From Acanthococcus lagerstroemiae (lineage: Eukaryota > Arthropoda > Insecta > Hemiptera > Eriococcidae): a DNA stretch of 64,000 nucleotides. The stretch lies in contig CM063114.1 of the NCBI GenBank assembly GCA_031841125.1, positions 37,469,574 through 37,533,573 of the forward strand. Direction: 5' to 3'. Both the position numbers and the translations under genes were made by a program. The notes under the pieces are model-generated. The model was not told where the DNA came from. It was given only the letters and a program-made list of their open reading frames with translations, and searched no databases. Positions 46,303 to 55,879 of the stretch are shown here, in pieces. Position 1 is the first letter of the stretch. Each line of letters starts with the position of its first letter.

Positions 46303-46315
46303 TACTATAAATATG
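46303..46315 (+). promoter_or_regulatory. start-site motif, TACTATAAAT (PLA2 gene)
   Basis: The sequence tactataaatATG precedes 46,313. The 10-mer tactataaat is identical to that at the penton-like and major capsid genes. Confidence 0.5.
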
Positions 46316-46696
46316 AGTAAAAACTGTGGATTATCTAAAAGAGGTGGTGATATTGTGGATACAATTGGTAAATATGTACCATTTCCACTTCACTGGCCCG
46401 GATATAAAGCTCTTGGTCCTGGTTCGAATACAGACCTCGATATTCAAAAAGGTGTAAAACTGAAAAATAAATTAGATGAAATAGCTATGGATCATGATGT
46501 AGATTATGCAAATACAGATGATCCTCATGAACGTGATTATGCTGATAACAGATTCACATGGCGAGCCTGGGAGCGTGTCAAAGATCCTAATGCTAAATTA
46601 GATGAAAAAATTCCAGCATATGTAGCAGTAAATTTAATGAAATTAAAACAGAAGTTAGGTTTAGGAATTTATAAAAAATTTTATAATATAAATAAT
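46313..46696 (+). CDS. parvovirus-like phospholipase A2 domain protein
   Basis: Secreted-PLA2-fold domains of this type occur in parvovirus VP1 and in some Polinton and adintovirus proteins, where they are thought to breach endosomal membranes during entry. Residues ~24-60 read LHWPGYKALGPGS (the calcium-loop region, W-P-G-Y...GPG) and AMDHDVDYANT (catalytic His-Asp, HDxxY). A WRAWERVKDP segment follows. At residue ~128 the open frame runs without a stop into a second ATG (46,697) with its own TATAAAT-type context. The 46,313-47,005 frame therefore looks like PLA2 joined to the next gene, possibly by stop loss. I end the PLA2 gene at the second start; this boundary is inferred. Confidence 0.8.
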
Positions 46697-46699
46697 ATG
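46685..46699 (+). promoter_or_regulatory. repeated start-site motif before second MSKNCGL
   Basis: The sequence aatataaataatATG at 46,697 is followed by agtaaaaactgtggatta, the same 18 bases that follow the start at 46,313. The start region of one gene has been copied to the other. Confidence 0.5.
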
Positions 46700-47741
46700 A
46701 GTAAAAACTGTGGATTAGGACAACATTTGCGATTACCTAATGAAATATTACCTAAAAAAGGTGAAGGATTTTATATTGATCGAAAAACCATAACCAATAA
46801 TAATCAGAAAACAGAAGGCAAAGGATTTTATATTGATCGAAAAACAACCACTAATGATCTCCCAGAAATAATGAATTATTTGAATAATTTATATGTTAAC
46901 AAACAGAAAAAAAAAGGTAAAGGATTTTATATTTATCGGGAAACAGCTATCAATGGTCGAAACAAAAAAGGGGAGGGTATCAAAGTAAGTAGATACATTA
47001 AATAATCCTATCAATCCAGATAAGGAACAACTTGACAAAATTAATATTGGTGTTGAAAAAGGGGTACCTGTTGTACTAAATTTAGGATACGAAAATTTAA
47101 TCAGAACTAAAAATAGCACACAGAACGAAACATATTTACCTCTAACAAAAGCACAAGTGAATCAAATTGAGACAGCAAAAACCAAGGGAAAAGGTTTAAA
47201 GCTAAAACTGAACAAAACACAACTGAAGCAGGTTAAAAATGGTGGATTCTTCCCACCAGCTATCCTAGCAGGATTGGCTGCTATTGCAGCAGCTAAACCT
47301 GCTGTAGAAGTAGGTACTAAAATAGTAGAAACTGTAGGTAATTTAATATCAACCGCCAAGCAAGCAATTGATAATAAGAAAGCCAATGACGAGTTAGTAG
47401 AAGAGAGAAAACGTCGTAATGAAAAGTTGGAGTACAAGTCTGGTGAAGGCATAGGACAATATCTACAAATACCTAACGAAGTTCTAAAGAAAAAGAGCGT
47501 TAAAAAAATAAAAAATGGCGTTAAAAAAATAAAAAATGGCGTTAAAAAAAAATGCGATGGCGTTAATGGTAGTATTCAAAAAGACTGTTTAGGTGTTGAG
47601 AAAAATAAAAGAGGCGTTAAAAAAATAAAAAATGGCGTTAAAAAAATAAAAAATGGCGTTAAAAAAAGAAAAATTGGGGGTGACATGATCACTCAACAAG
47701 TAATTAAAAAAATCTTAGATAATGAAAAAAAAAAAAAATAA
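46697..47741 (+). pseudogene. lysine-rich minor capsid (pVI-like) protein, frame broken
   Basis: This is a probable minor virion protein. It opens MSKNCGLGQHLRLPNEI and carries three GFYIDRKT/GFYIYRET units with GEG/GKG spacers. After a break near 46,985-47,005 it continues in another frame with LPLTKAQVNQIETAKTKGKG and NGGFFPPAILAGLAAIAAA, a hydrophobic stretch. This arrangement is widespread in arthropod Polintons and resembles adenoviral pVI (membrane-active, protease-processed). GEGIGQYLQIPNEVL repeats the N-terminal LRLPNEI theme. The C-terminus is a lysine-rich tandem repeat (47,495-47,670). The final frame has no ATG of its own upstream (47,157 is GTG), which supports joining to the 46,697 start. 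The G-x-G motifs may be protease sites; that is inferred. Confidence 0.75.
47495..47670 (+). repeat. 24-bp coding repeat (VKKIKNG units)
   Basis: The unit ggcgttaaaaaaataaaaaa recurs about six times, interrupted by tgcgatggcgttaatggtag. It encodes a highly basic V-K-K-I-K-N-G repeat, suited to DNA condensation in a virion core. It is prone to slippage. Confidence 0.85.
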
Positions 47742-47744
47742 CCA

Positions 47745-48170
47745 TCAAGAATGACGCATTAACTAATTTTGAAATAGAAGCATATGCTGAAAATTGCAAA
47801 TACCTCATTTCAGAGGAGTTTTTATGCTTGATGAGCTACCACCAAAAATCAAAAAATATGAATGTGGAATTGTAAATTTAGACACTTCAGACCACTCTGG
47901 AACTCATTGGACTGCTTACTGTAAGAATGATTCACAAGTTGATTTTATGAACCGTTTGGTAACATTCCACCACCAGAATTAGTGAAATATTTTGGACAGT
48001 CTAGAATTACTTATAATTATACGCAGGATCAAAAACTTGATGAAACAAATTGTGGTAGACGGTGCATAGAATATTTATTAAAAATTAAAAAAAAAAATAC
48101 TATAAATGAAATATATAAATGGTTCTTACAGTATGCTTATGAGCGGTACAGATTCTGTTCTTTATCATGA
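47745..48170 (+). pseudogene. adenovirus-type cysteine protease (Polinton PRO), frame broken twice
   Basis: Adenain/Ulp1-like proteases mature capsid precursors. The N-terminal piece (LTNFEIEAYAENC) precedes a break near 47,790. The next frame encodes IPHFRGVFMLDELP and GIVNLDTSDHSGTHWTAY, with the catalytic histidine in GTHW. After a second break near 47,945-47,965 the last piece encodes NIPPPELVKYFG and DETNCGRRCIEYLL with the catalytic cysteine in NCG. The acidic residue normally in the FDSFG block lies at the second break. The true start is unclear. It may lie at 47,684 within the previous frame or in the 14-A run at 47,727-47,740. The C-terminus overlaps the next gene's start at 48,106. 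Placement beside the GxG-rich capsid protein fits a processing role. Confidence 0.88.
48098..48108 (+). promoter_or_regulatory. start-site motif, TACTATAAATG (penton-like)
   Basis: The 11-mer tactataaatg after an A-rich run is identical to that at 48,841-48,851. It sets the start of the penton-like gene at 48,106, inside the 3' end of the protease. Confidence 0.6.
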
Positions 48171-48820
48171 TTTTAGTGGAGTTGATGACATTATTAGACT
48201 CAACCCTAATAAAGAATGGGAAATTGGGTTAGAATCTTTCCACACATCTTATCGTTTTTTCAATATAACTGTAACTAAAAACAATTCACTTACTTTTTAT
48301 AAGGAGGTGAACGAATTACCTACAACTATAGTACTTGATCCTGGTATTTATGAAGTAGCTGATATTATTAAATGTATACATGAAAGTAAACATGCTAGGC
48401 TGCTAATATAACCTTGAAAATAAATAAATACGCTCATACCATAATAATGGGGAGTCCATCACATATAATAGATTTAAGAGATGTGACTTCTGTTGGTAAT
48501 ATATTGGGTTTTACTAAGCAAATTATACCAGCTGGAAAAGAAGTTGAATCTGATAGCCACGTTAAAATTTTTCCTATTGAAAGCATTAAGGGGATATGTA
48601 ATGAATGTAATAACGGTAATGAAAAAATACTTTTTTATTTTCCTATATCATCACTACCCGAGAAAAAATAATCTATACACCAAATGAAACTCAATATTAT
48701 AGAGTGAGAAATAAAGAAATAAGCGAGATTGTATTAAACCTTTATGATCAGAATGGCAATCCACTTGAAAATAATGGTGAAACATATTGGGCATTTTTAA
48801 TCATACGTGAAGTACGATAA
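48106..48820 (+). pseudogene. penton-like minor capsid protein, frame broken twice
   Basis: This is the vertex (single jelly-roll) capsid protein of Polintons. The first frame (to 48,411) contains IIRLNPNKEWEIGLESF, then ITVTKNNSLTFYK and TTIVLDPGIYEVADIIKCI, matching the conserved 'LNPNK.yE..L......N.....N..F......I.ip.G.Ye..dI' layout. A break near 48,390-48,415 leads to a second frame (INKYAHTIIM... NILGFTKQIIPAGKE... FPIESIKGICNEC). After another near 48,660-48,672 a third frame (YYRVRNKEISEIVLNLYDQ and NGETYWAFLIIREVR) ends at 48,820. About 238 codons in all. Order PRO, penton-like, MCP is usual for virion modules. Confidence 0.85.
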
Positions 48821-48840
48821 TTAAAAAAAAAAAAAAAAAA

Positions 48841-48851
48841 TACTATAAATG
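48841..48851 (+). promoter_or_regulatory. start-site motif, TACTATAAATG (major capsid)
   Basis: The motif follows a ~17-A run, like its twin at 48,098-48,108, and sets the major capsid start at 48,849. Confidence 0.6.
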
Positions 48852-50031
48852 AATGGTTACGAAAGTTTTGAATTAATAGAATTCTCCACTGCTAATAATA
48901 TTGATATAAATAAAAAAGATGAGGAAATTATAATTGAAATAAATACTCCTAATATTTGTACTTTACCTTGGAAAAGCGAGGTAGTTATAGCTGGTCGTCT
49001 GATAGTACGTGATAAAGACAAAAAAATTGCGAGTTTCGATCGTAGTACAGTACAAGTAATTAATAATGGGTTTCTCCATATTTTTAGGCAAATTATTTAT
49101 AGAATTTCTGATGTTTCAGGTAGATATATTGGAGTATCCAGGTGTAGCCAGCACCATTAATGGTCTCGTTTCACTGTCCAAAACCACCAAGTATTCTAAT
49201 GCAGGATGGAATCTAAATAATGATTACATGAATGTTGATGCGAATGGTTACTTCAAAGTTGCATTACCTTTCGATATGTTTCTAGGTTTTGGAACTTATA
49301 AAGAAATTCTCTTTAATGTTAGTCAATCCTTGATACTAGCAAGAGAACAACATGGTGTTACAAATATGCTACAAGTTGACCCAAATTTAAAAGATTATAC
49401 TGTGGAATTGAATCTGAAGTATATAACTTGGAGAATGCCAGTGGTGAAGCTTTCATTACAACTTGAAAAAGAAGTTTTACCATTGTTAAATAAAGACATA
49501 CCAATTCGTATGAATTTTGAGCATTGGCAATGTTTAAAGAAACCTGCTGGTAGTGTATCAGGAAAAGAATTTAGGTGGTCAATTCCTACAGATATTACAT
49601 CACAATATGCTTTTGTAGTTTTCCAAAATAAAAGGAACAATGATCTCTTTGCTGATAAAAGTAAATTTGATCATTGTAATCCTTATGATGTACGTTTCAA
49701 TGTCAATGGTTATGAATATCCTCGTCAGCAAATGCGATTAAATTTTAATGAAAAGGATTCAGGAGCTTTATATACATATTTTAAAAATTACAATGGAAAA
49801 GACGATGTTTTAATTGATCTTGTGCAATTTGAAAAAGAATATACTATCTTTTGCTTTGATCTTACAGGACAACCTGACGCTCTACAAACAGATGTAGCCA
49901 ATGTACAAATTATATTCTCATGGCGTGATGATTTTCCTAATACAGCTGAAATATTTGTTCTTTTGAAACAACCTGTTTGTTATGAATACAAACCTATATC
50001 TAGAGCGGTTAGACCTGCTCCTAAAAACTAA
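48849..50031 (+). pseudogene. double jelly-roll major capsid protein (Polinton MCP), frame broken once
   Basis: This is the hexon-type protein that forms the icosahedral shell. The first frame (to 49,160) encodes MNGYESFELIEFS, then TVQVINNGFLHIFRQIIYRI. A single break lies within 49,066-49,160. The second frame continues with LEYPGVASTINGLVSLS, LPFDMFLGFGTYKEILFNV and ITWRMPVVKLSLQLEK. Further on are AFVVFQNKRNNDLFADKS followed by KFDHCNPYDVRFNVNGYEYP, and the terminal RDDFPNTAEIFVLL. These blocks match the arthropod Polinton capsid family in order. Total ~393 codons, a little short of typical. The stop at 50,029-50,031 is followed by an A-run. Confidence 0.9.
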
Positions 50032-50054
50032 AAAAAAAAAAAAAAAAAAATATT

Positions 50055-50070
50055 CTTATAAATAGGTATG
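50055..50070 (+). promoter_or_regulatory. start-site motif, TTATAAATAGGTATG
   Basis: The sequence cttataaataggtATG follows a ~17-A run and precedes the small ORF at 50,068. It resembles the other capsid-gene starts, with a 5-base spacer. Confidence 0.4.
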
Positions 50071-50208
50071 CAATCAGAAAACAATTCAGAGAACAATTCA
50101 GAAAATAAATTCAACTGGATGTGTATTATAATTTTCTGTTGGAATATTATCGAACAGGTGTTTAAAAAAATGAGAAAAAAGAAAAAGAAAAAAAAGACAG
50201 TCAAATAA
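50068..50208 (+). CDS. 46-aa small membrane-type ORF, unrecognised
   Basis: This frame starts MQSENNSENNSENKFNW and continues with a hydrophobic segment MCIIIFCWNIIEQVF (residues ~18-32). It ends in a basic tail of K/R residues. It ends 2 bp before the right TIR boundary at 50,210. Size, single hydrophobic stretch and basic tail suggest a small single-pass membrane protein. The upstream A-run plus TATAAATA context matches the capsid genes. No homolog is recognised; it is a candidate only. Confidence 0.45.
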   Translation: MQSENNSENNSENKFNWMCIIIFCWNIIEQVFKKMRKKKKKKKTVK

Positions 50209-50209
50209 G

Positions 50210-51665
50210 TATTATTTTTATATGAAAAATCATATAAAAATACATTATTCATTTTCTTGAACTAATGTGGTTATGAAAGGTTTACTATTTTCAGCTTTCC
50301 ATTTTTCAGAATCATTAAACATAGCTTCAACAATTTTTGAGACTTCTTTATCTCTACCTACACATAAAGAGTTCAAATTAGATTCTGTTGGAACAATATA
50401 ATTTTCAATACAACATGCTCTACTCTTTTTTAAAGAACCTACTACGTTTGATACAAAAGTAGGACAGAACACAAGCATAGAATACCATAAATCTGACATT
50501 ACACCTCGTGTTTTACTATAAACTGTTTTAAATTCTTTTCTAAACTTTAATAAATTCTTATCAAATTCTACCTGAAATACACCTCTAGCTGTAAGTTGGA
50601 TTGGTTCTTTATGTAGTGGATGATTCTTTTCATCTAGAAACACTAAGAGATACTTACGTGCTGAAATATAGTCTGTATCTCCTTTTACCCAATAACCAGC
50701 AAAAGAGTAATCATTTCGAGAAAGTCTGATAAGTTTAAGTTGGCGTCTAATGATTAAAATACGATTTTTATCAATAATCCTACCTTGAATTGATCCATCT
50801 CGAGTCTCAATTGTGTGCGGTTTTGTATTTACAAAATGTTCTACACAGCTGGCATCTGAACATGACTCGTTGCAACTTTTTCTCCACTCACAAGACATCA
50901 AATTTTCATTAGACATCCAGAGGCCTACAGGTTCTTGATTAATCACTTTCACTGATGGTATCTTTTTAGATACACAATGTGTAGAGTCATCAAAATTAAA
51001 GTTATTGCTTTTACTTTCAATCATTTCCATTTTATAATATATAATTTTTTTTTTTTTTTTTAAACTAGGTTATCATCAATTTTCGATTTTTATTTTTTAT
51101 TATTTTTATTTTTTATTTTTATTATTTTTTTTATTTTTTATTTATTATTTTTTTTTTTTTTTTAGTATTAAGATTACAAACAAAAATTACTTGAAATCCA
51201 AGTTAGAAAAAAAAAAGTGGTCTGATAAAAAAAATGGAAACTCGACCACTTTATATTACAATATCAATTCTTTTAACACCAACACAAAAATGTGAACTCG
51301 GTCTAGGATTACACAAAACTTACACACAAATGTGAACTTGGTTACAGAGAACAAAACTTACACAGAAAAGTGTTTTTCAACAGTGAATGTACAAAAATGT
51401 GACTTCAACAGCGAATGCCCAGAAAAGTGTTTTCAACAGTGAATGTACAAAAATGTGAACTCGATTCAGAGAGAACAATACTTACACAGAAATATGAACT
51501 CGGTCTAGGATTGTACAGAACTTACACAGAAAAATGTTTTCAACAGAAAATTTACAGAAATGTGAACTCGGTCCAGAGAGAACAGAACTCACTCAGAAAA
51601 ATTTTTTTCAACAGTAAATTACAGAAATGTGAACTCGGTCCAGAACCATACCTTTCTATACTACT
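50210..51665 (-). repeat. Polinton right terminal inverted repeat (1,456 bp)
   Basis: This is the reverse complement of the left TIR, with the same gene and A/T tract. It has one fewer subterminal unit and small homopolymer differences. It ends ...ctatactact, followed by the target duplication. Confidence 0.95.
50245..51030 (-). CDS. TIR-encoded 261-aa protein, right copy, unrecognised
   Basis: The translation is identical to the left copy at 36,846-37,631, read on the opposite strand. The start context (ttataaaATGGAAATG) is also retained. This copy points inward toward the 3' end of the capsid gene cluster and ends ~37 bp from the 46-aa ORF, in convergent orientation. Perfect protein identity suggests recent insertion, copying of one end from the other during replication, or gene conversion. 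Function is unknown; the N-terminal cysteine cluster is the only distinctive motif. Confidence 0.85.
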   Translation of the reverse strand: MEMIESKSNNFNFDDSTHCVSKKIPSVKVINQEPVGLWMSNENLMSCEWRKSCNESCSDASCVEHFVNTKPHTIETRDGSIQGRIIDKNRILIIRRQLKLIRLSRNDYSFAGYWVKGDTDYISARKYLLVFLDEKNHPLHKEPIQLTARGVFQVEFDKNLLKFRKEFKTVYSKTRGVMSDLWYSMLVFCPTFVSNVVGSLKKSRACCIENYIVPTESNLNSLCVGRDKEVSKIVEAMFNDSEKWKAENSKPFITTLVQENE

Positions 51666-51671
51666 GATAGC
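51666..51671. repeat. Polinton target duplication, right (gatagc)
   Basis: This is identical to 36,141-36,146. The host sequence then continues as caataaccaagctctg. Confidence 0.93.
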
Positions 51672-52359
51672 CAATAACCAAGCTCTGAGTCGCTGGTTTC
51701 GAATATTTCCTCAGATTTTTATTTGACCCCTTCCAGATAACTGCCGTAATACGAATTCAGCTTCTACGGCGAAAAATTACGCGAAGTATCGAAATAGGGG
51801 TGGTTTTATGTCGCTGATTTCGAATATTGCTTCCGATTTTTAATCTGGACTAAATTTAAGCTCCCGTGCTTTTTCAGTTGAGAAATTTTTACGGCCTTAT
51901 TTTCTATTAGCAATACTTTGAATATATAAAACTGTATTTTTACCCTATTCGGTGGCTTTAATTAGAAAGGGTGAATTTCGAGTCAACCGTTGCTTGTCCT
52001 ACGTTCTTGCTACCTCGTTGGTTGCACCAGGAGGGATAGGATCCAGAAATTACCCCTAAAAATCGAATGCAGCGACCTCGAAAACCTATAAACCAATTTT
52101 CGAATTTTATTCTTTCACGCCCCCTTCACGGTCGGCATTAAGTCACACACAAAAAAAATCTATGAAGTCGTTAATTGACTTCGCACCATGTTGCACCCTA
52201 AAGAGCGCATTTTCATTTCCATCATTAAATTTTTACACCCCTTCTGCCACAGCTCTATAAGCACACGATTGTAAAAAAAAAAAAGCTTGTGGAGTGATTG
52301 ATGACATTCGCCGCTCACGCTGTTCGAAAAATTTGAGCCCCCCCCCCCCAAGCTAATAT
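51672..52359. other. non-coding, relatives of the 24-kb element repeats
   Basis: Words such as gtcgctgatttcgaatattgc near 51,810, and similar phrases, echo units inside the 24,180-27,703 element. It is probably a very diverged member of that family. No gene. Confidence 0.45.
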
Positions 52360-53740
52360 TTCCTCAATCCTAGCAGTACCGTAGTTCTTGACTTCCTTCC
52401 TAATTTCCAACCTGACTTTTTTCCTTAACACGCATGCCTCAATTTTTTCTGGAGGGTATTTGTTCCTTTTCCTCTCTTACTCATTTCTACTCGCTATCAG
52501 CCCTTTTGTTTGTGCAGACAGTTTATCATCTGTCAGTATCTCCTTTCTGCGCCCTCCAAATTCCGTTCTGATATTCCTCAAGACTTCCTCAATCAAATCG
52601 TAAATTCTCTTGAACCGTACGGTTCTTCCACTCCTTCCTAATTTGTCCAAATGTTCCTTCATTTCCTCGCTTCGCATCCCCTAAAACGCTTATAGGAAAG
52701 ATCGTTTTGCCACCTGTTTTTCTTCGAGCGTTCCTGTAGATTGCTCGTTTAGGAAAGCTTAAAGTTACCCTACACATTCTGTGGTCCGAACGAAAGCGGA
52801 AGCCAGGAAGCACCCCCACGTTATCGACAATGGAGAGGTCATTTACCAGCATGTGGTCAATTTCATTTCTATATTTCCCACATGGAGAGTTTGGGTGCAC
52901 TTGAGTTTTTCTTTTTTCTTAAAGAACTTATTTGCTATTTTCAAGTTTCAGCTCGCACAGAACTCAATTAGCCTTTTGCCGTTGTGATTTAACTTGCCCA
53001 CCCCAAACTCTCCCACGTTCTCCCCGGGGCCTACAGCATTCCCGTCGCCCACTATAATATTGTAGTATTCGTTATGAGTATTTAGATTTTCCTTCAATTC
53101 CTCATAAAATTTATCAATATCACTAACCTCTGCACCCAAGATTTGAGCATACACTGAAACTATGAGGACATTTACATTTTGGCCCACTTCCAGCTTTACA
53201 AGGCAGATCCGCTCTGAAACCCCCTTAATTTCGATAACGTCTTTCCAAATTTCCTCCTTAATTTAAAAGCCCACGCCCCCTGAGACCTTTTCTTTGCCCA
53301 AAGTGGTAGTACACGTAACCAAGTTTCTTGGCAATTAAATTTTCGCCATTTTTCCTGACCTCGGAAATTGCGATTATGTCCCACTTTATTTTTTTAATAT
53401 TTCTTTCAAATTCTGTCAGAGCTAACCAGCCCCCTACAGTTAAAGTAGCGTACTTCTACTTTCTTCTGACGTATTTTTGTACCTTGGGATTTCGAGACTC
53501 TTTGCCGTGGGAGGTTTTCTCTAGGTTTCGCATTTTTCTCTTCATTTCTCAAATTTGCCTGACTTCCTCCCCGTCTGACACCATTACGATTTCCCGACTT
53601 TCTATATTGACCAGAAGATGACAAGTTGCCCATTTTTGATGTTTTTCTAAATTTTTTATGCCTCCACATTTTTTTGACTGTGTATTGTTTCCTTTTTATC
53701 CCCTTTTTTCTTATTTTCCTCCCTCAGTATCTGAAACGTT
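52360..53740 (-). pseudogene. RTE-like retrotransposon copy, APE endonuclease part
   Basis: On the minus strand successive broken frames encode an apurinic-type endonuclease. It begins at 53,669 with basic sequence, then VEVRYFNCRGLVSSDRI. It continues as KKIKWDIIAISEVRK-like sequence (catalytic Glu region), SVYAQILGAEVSDID and IIVGDGNAVGPGENVGEFGV (the GDxNA block, here GDGNA), then RFRSDHRMCRVTLSF (the SDH block with catalytic His). A helical linker ends near 52,480-52,360 (KRIYDLIEEVLRNIRTEFGG). At least four frame breaks occur. The reverse transcriptase expected 3' (lower coordinates) is absent, so the copy is 3'-truncated or rearranged. Confidence 0.87.
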
Positions 53741-55879
53741 CCCTAGGCTCGCTTCTGGGGGTATTGTAGAATTTCTCTCCGCAGCTGCTGCATGCTGTAC
53801 TTTTGAAGAACAATACATCTTTAATAATACAACAATAAAATAATTACTACAGGGGATATAAAAATTATCTGAACAATTGCACCAATAATTATTACATGTA
53901 ATGCATGAAATTAATAATAAAAATAAATAAGCAGGTGAACAAGCGTTTCTCAGAATCCATAACTTTTTTTTACGCATACAGACATATCGGCAACACATGA
54001 TTCATTTTTTGAAAATAAGAAAGAGATTGTACTCGTACGCTGTAGATTGTACGTACAAGATGTAATAAAAAAAATTTCGGTTCAAATTTCGTTCTTAGTG
54101 TATAGTTATCGATTTGAAGGCTTTTCAAGTTTCCAAACATCGTAAAGAAGAAAACAATTTTTCTGCCTTCCAAATGCACGTATAGCATGTATAAAATTTG
54201 TACTGGAACGTGTAGAAAATTGAACAGTCAATAAAAAAGTTCGAGGGAGTAAAAGTCGTAACTTCATAAGAAGCCTCAATTTCCAGTAATATTAAGAATC
54301 TTATAAGTTTTCGATAAGGAATTTAGAATTAGAAAAAACTGACAGTTTCGAATTCGAACTTCTCTCAGGTTTTTTTTTTTTTTTCAGCAAATAACGAAAA
54401 GTTGAAAAGACTATGAAAGGTGCCTACGAAGTGTACAAAAAAGTATTTCCCATTATTTACTTTGTTATGCGAAGTCGGATCAACCCAGCAATGAACAAGA
54501 ATCTGTAACTGGCAAGGTCTAGTTTTTTATTTGATGAAAAGCTTTTTACCAAACCGCGCGAATTGAGGTAGTTTTTCAAGGTAAATAAAGGACAATGAAA
54601 TTTAGCGATATAAAACGTATTCCTTGGAACTTTGATACCCGACTACTTTTTTTCAAGAGAGGAACGGATATCAAAGCATTGAAAAATCACTCAAGGTCAC
54701 AGTAAGCAATGTTTTCATTTTTGAAGAGCTTACAATTTTGTTAACTCAAATCGAAGGCGTTTTAAACGCCATACCAAGGACACCAGAATGAACCGATCCC
54801 AACGACATCAATGTATTTCATTTACCTCCTCTTATGAGGGAGAGGTGGTCTGAGCAAAAAAGTGACTGTAGAAGGCGAGAAAGAAAACCCGCCTTCCGAA
54901 ATAAGAAACCAACCAACCTTGGCGATTTGACGAAAAGCAGTGGGGAAAATTGAAAAATCGAAAACTTTTTGGTTATTTTATTGCTTTTTGACTGAAATTT
55001 TAGTACTTTTTTCCAAATCTTGTCCTCTCCCCCAGAGACATTGTTGGCTAGGTACCGCCAACTTTTGGACTTGAAATGGGAAATATTGAGCAAAACGTCG
55101 AGATAGGTTTTCCTTCGGCCGCTGATCCCAAAAATATCAACAGATGTGGGGTCCGGTTCCAGTTGGAGCCCGACAATCAAAATCTCATCCATGTATTCAT
55201 GATCCAGTGGAGTTTACCGAAATAGAGACAAATAAATGGAAAAATTCTGGGAAATGCGAATTTTACCACAGTTAGTCAGCTGGGCATGCTGATCAACATG
55301 CTAAAAGTTCCGGAGAATCCGAATGGAGCTTCACCCCCTGGGGTTCAAATGGGTTCTGAGAATTAAGCTTCCGATTATATATATCGATAAATATTCGTCC
55401 GTTCGAACAATATTTGAAACTGAAAATGTTCCTCGCTCAGTTTCGACTAGTGAAAGCCCTTTGAAATGTGTCCGAAACCACCCACGAAACCGTCATTAAA
55501 GAGGGGGTGGGGTTCGAAATGACCCTTTCTACAACCATTCATTATGTACGGCTTGATAGGAAAAATCATTGTATTTTTGACATTTTCCCATTGTCACGAG
55601 ACTTGGCGAACAGCGAGGTTAAATGCCCCCGATCCCGTTTCTTCTCCACCTACTTTACCAAACCTTAGAATTTTCTTCTCCCCTTATCACAATTCTGCGA
55701 AACTACTTTTTGAACTTTGTGTTTTGCTGTGACTTATCACTTCCAGGAAATACGTAGGTCGGAAATGTCCACTACTTTCATCAACACGACTGGGGTTTTC
55801 AGGGTCACTGAATTCAAATTTGAGATCCGTCCAGCCCTAAATGGAAAGTTGTGGCTCCTAACGTGGGAACGGAGATCAA
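53741..55879. other. non-coding
   Basis: No gene was recognised. A diverged segment near 55,060-55,190 and 55,780-55,830 again resembles the 24-kb element units. The 124-codon minus-strand frame at 54,818-55,192 has no domain. Confidence 0.45.

Larger units (their letters stand above)
36147..51665 (+). mobile_element. complete Polinton/Maverick element, 15.5 kb
   Basis: The element begins agtagtatagaaagg and ends with the exact complement, so both termini start with AG as is usual for Polintons. It is bounded by the 6-bp duplication gatagc. TIRs of 1,520 and 1,456 bp enclose polymerase B, packaging ATPase, rve integrase, PLA2, minor capsid, cysteine protease, penton-like and major capsid genes, all on the plus strand. 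Near-identical TIRs and an unmutated target duplication point to recent insertion. At least a dozen frame breaks in single-copy genes mean it is probably no longer autonomous, unless the breaks are assembly errors. It is AT-rich compared with its surroundings. Polintons can form virus-like particles (polintoviruses), inferred here from capsid genes only. Confidence 0.97.

Noticed and set aside
54818..55192. 124-codon minus-strand frame
   Set aside because: No domain signature is seen, and part of it overlaps diverged repeat related to the 24-kb element.
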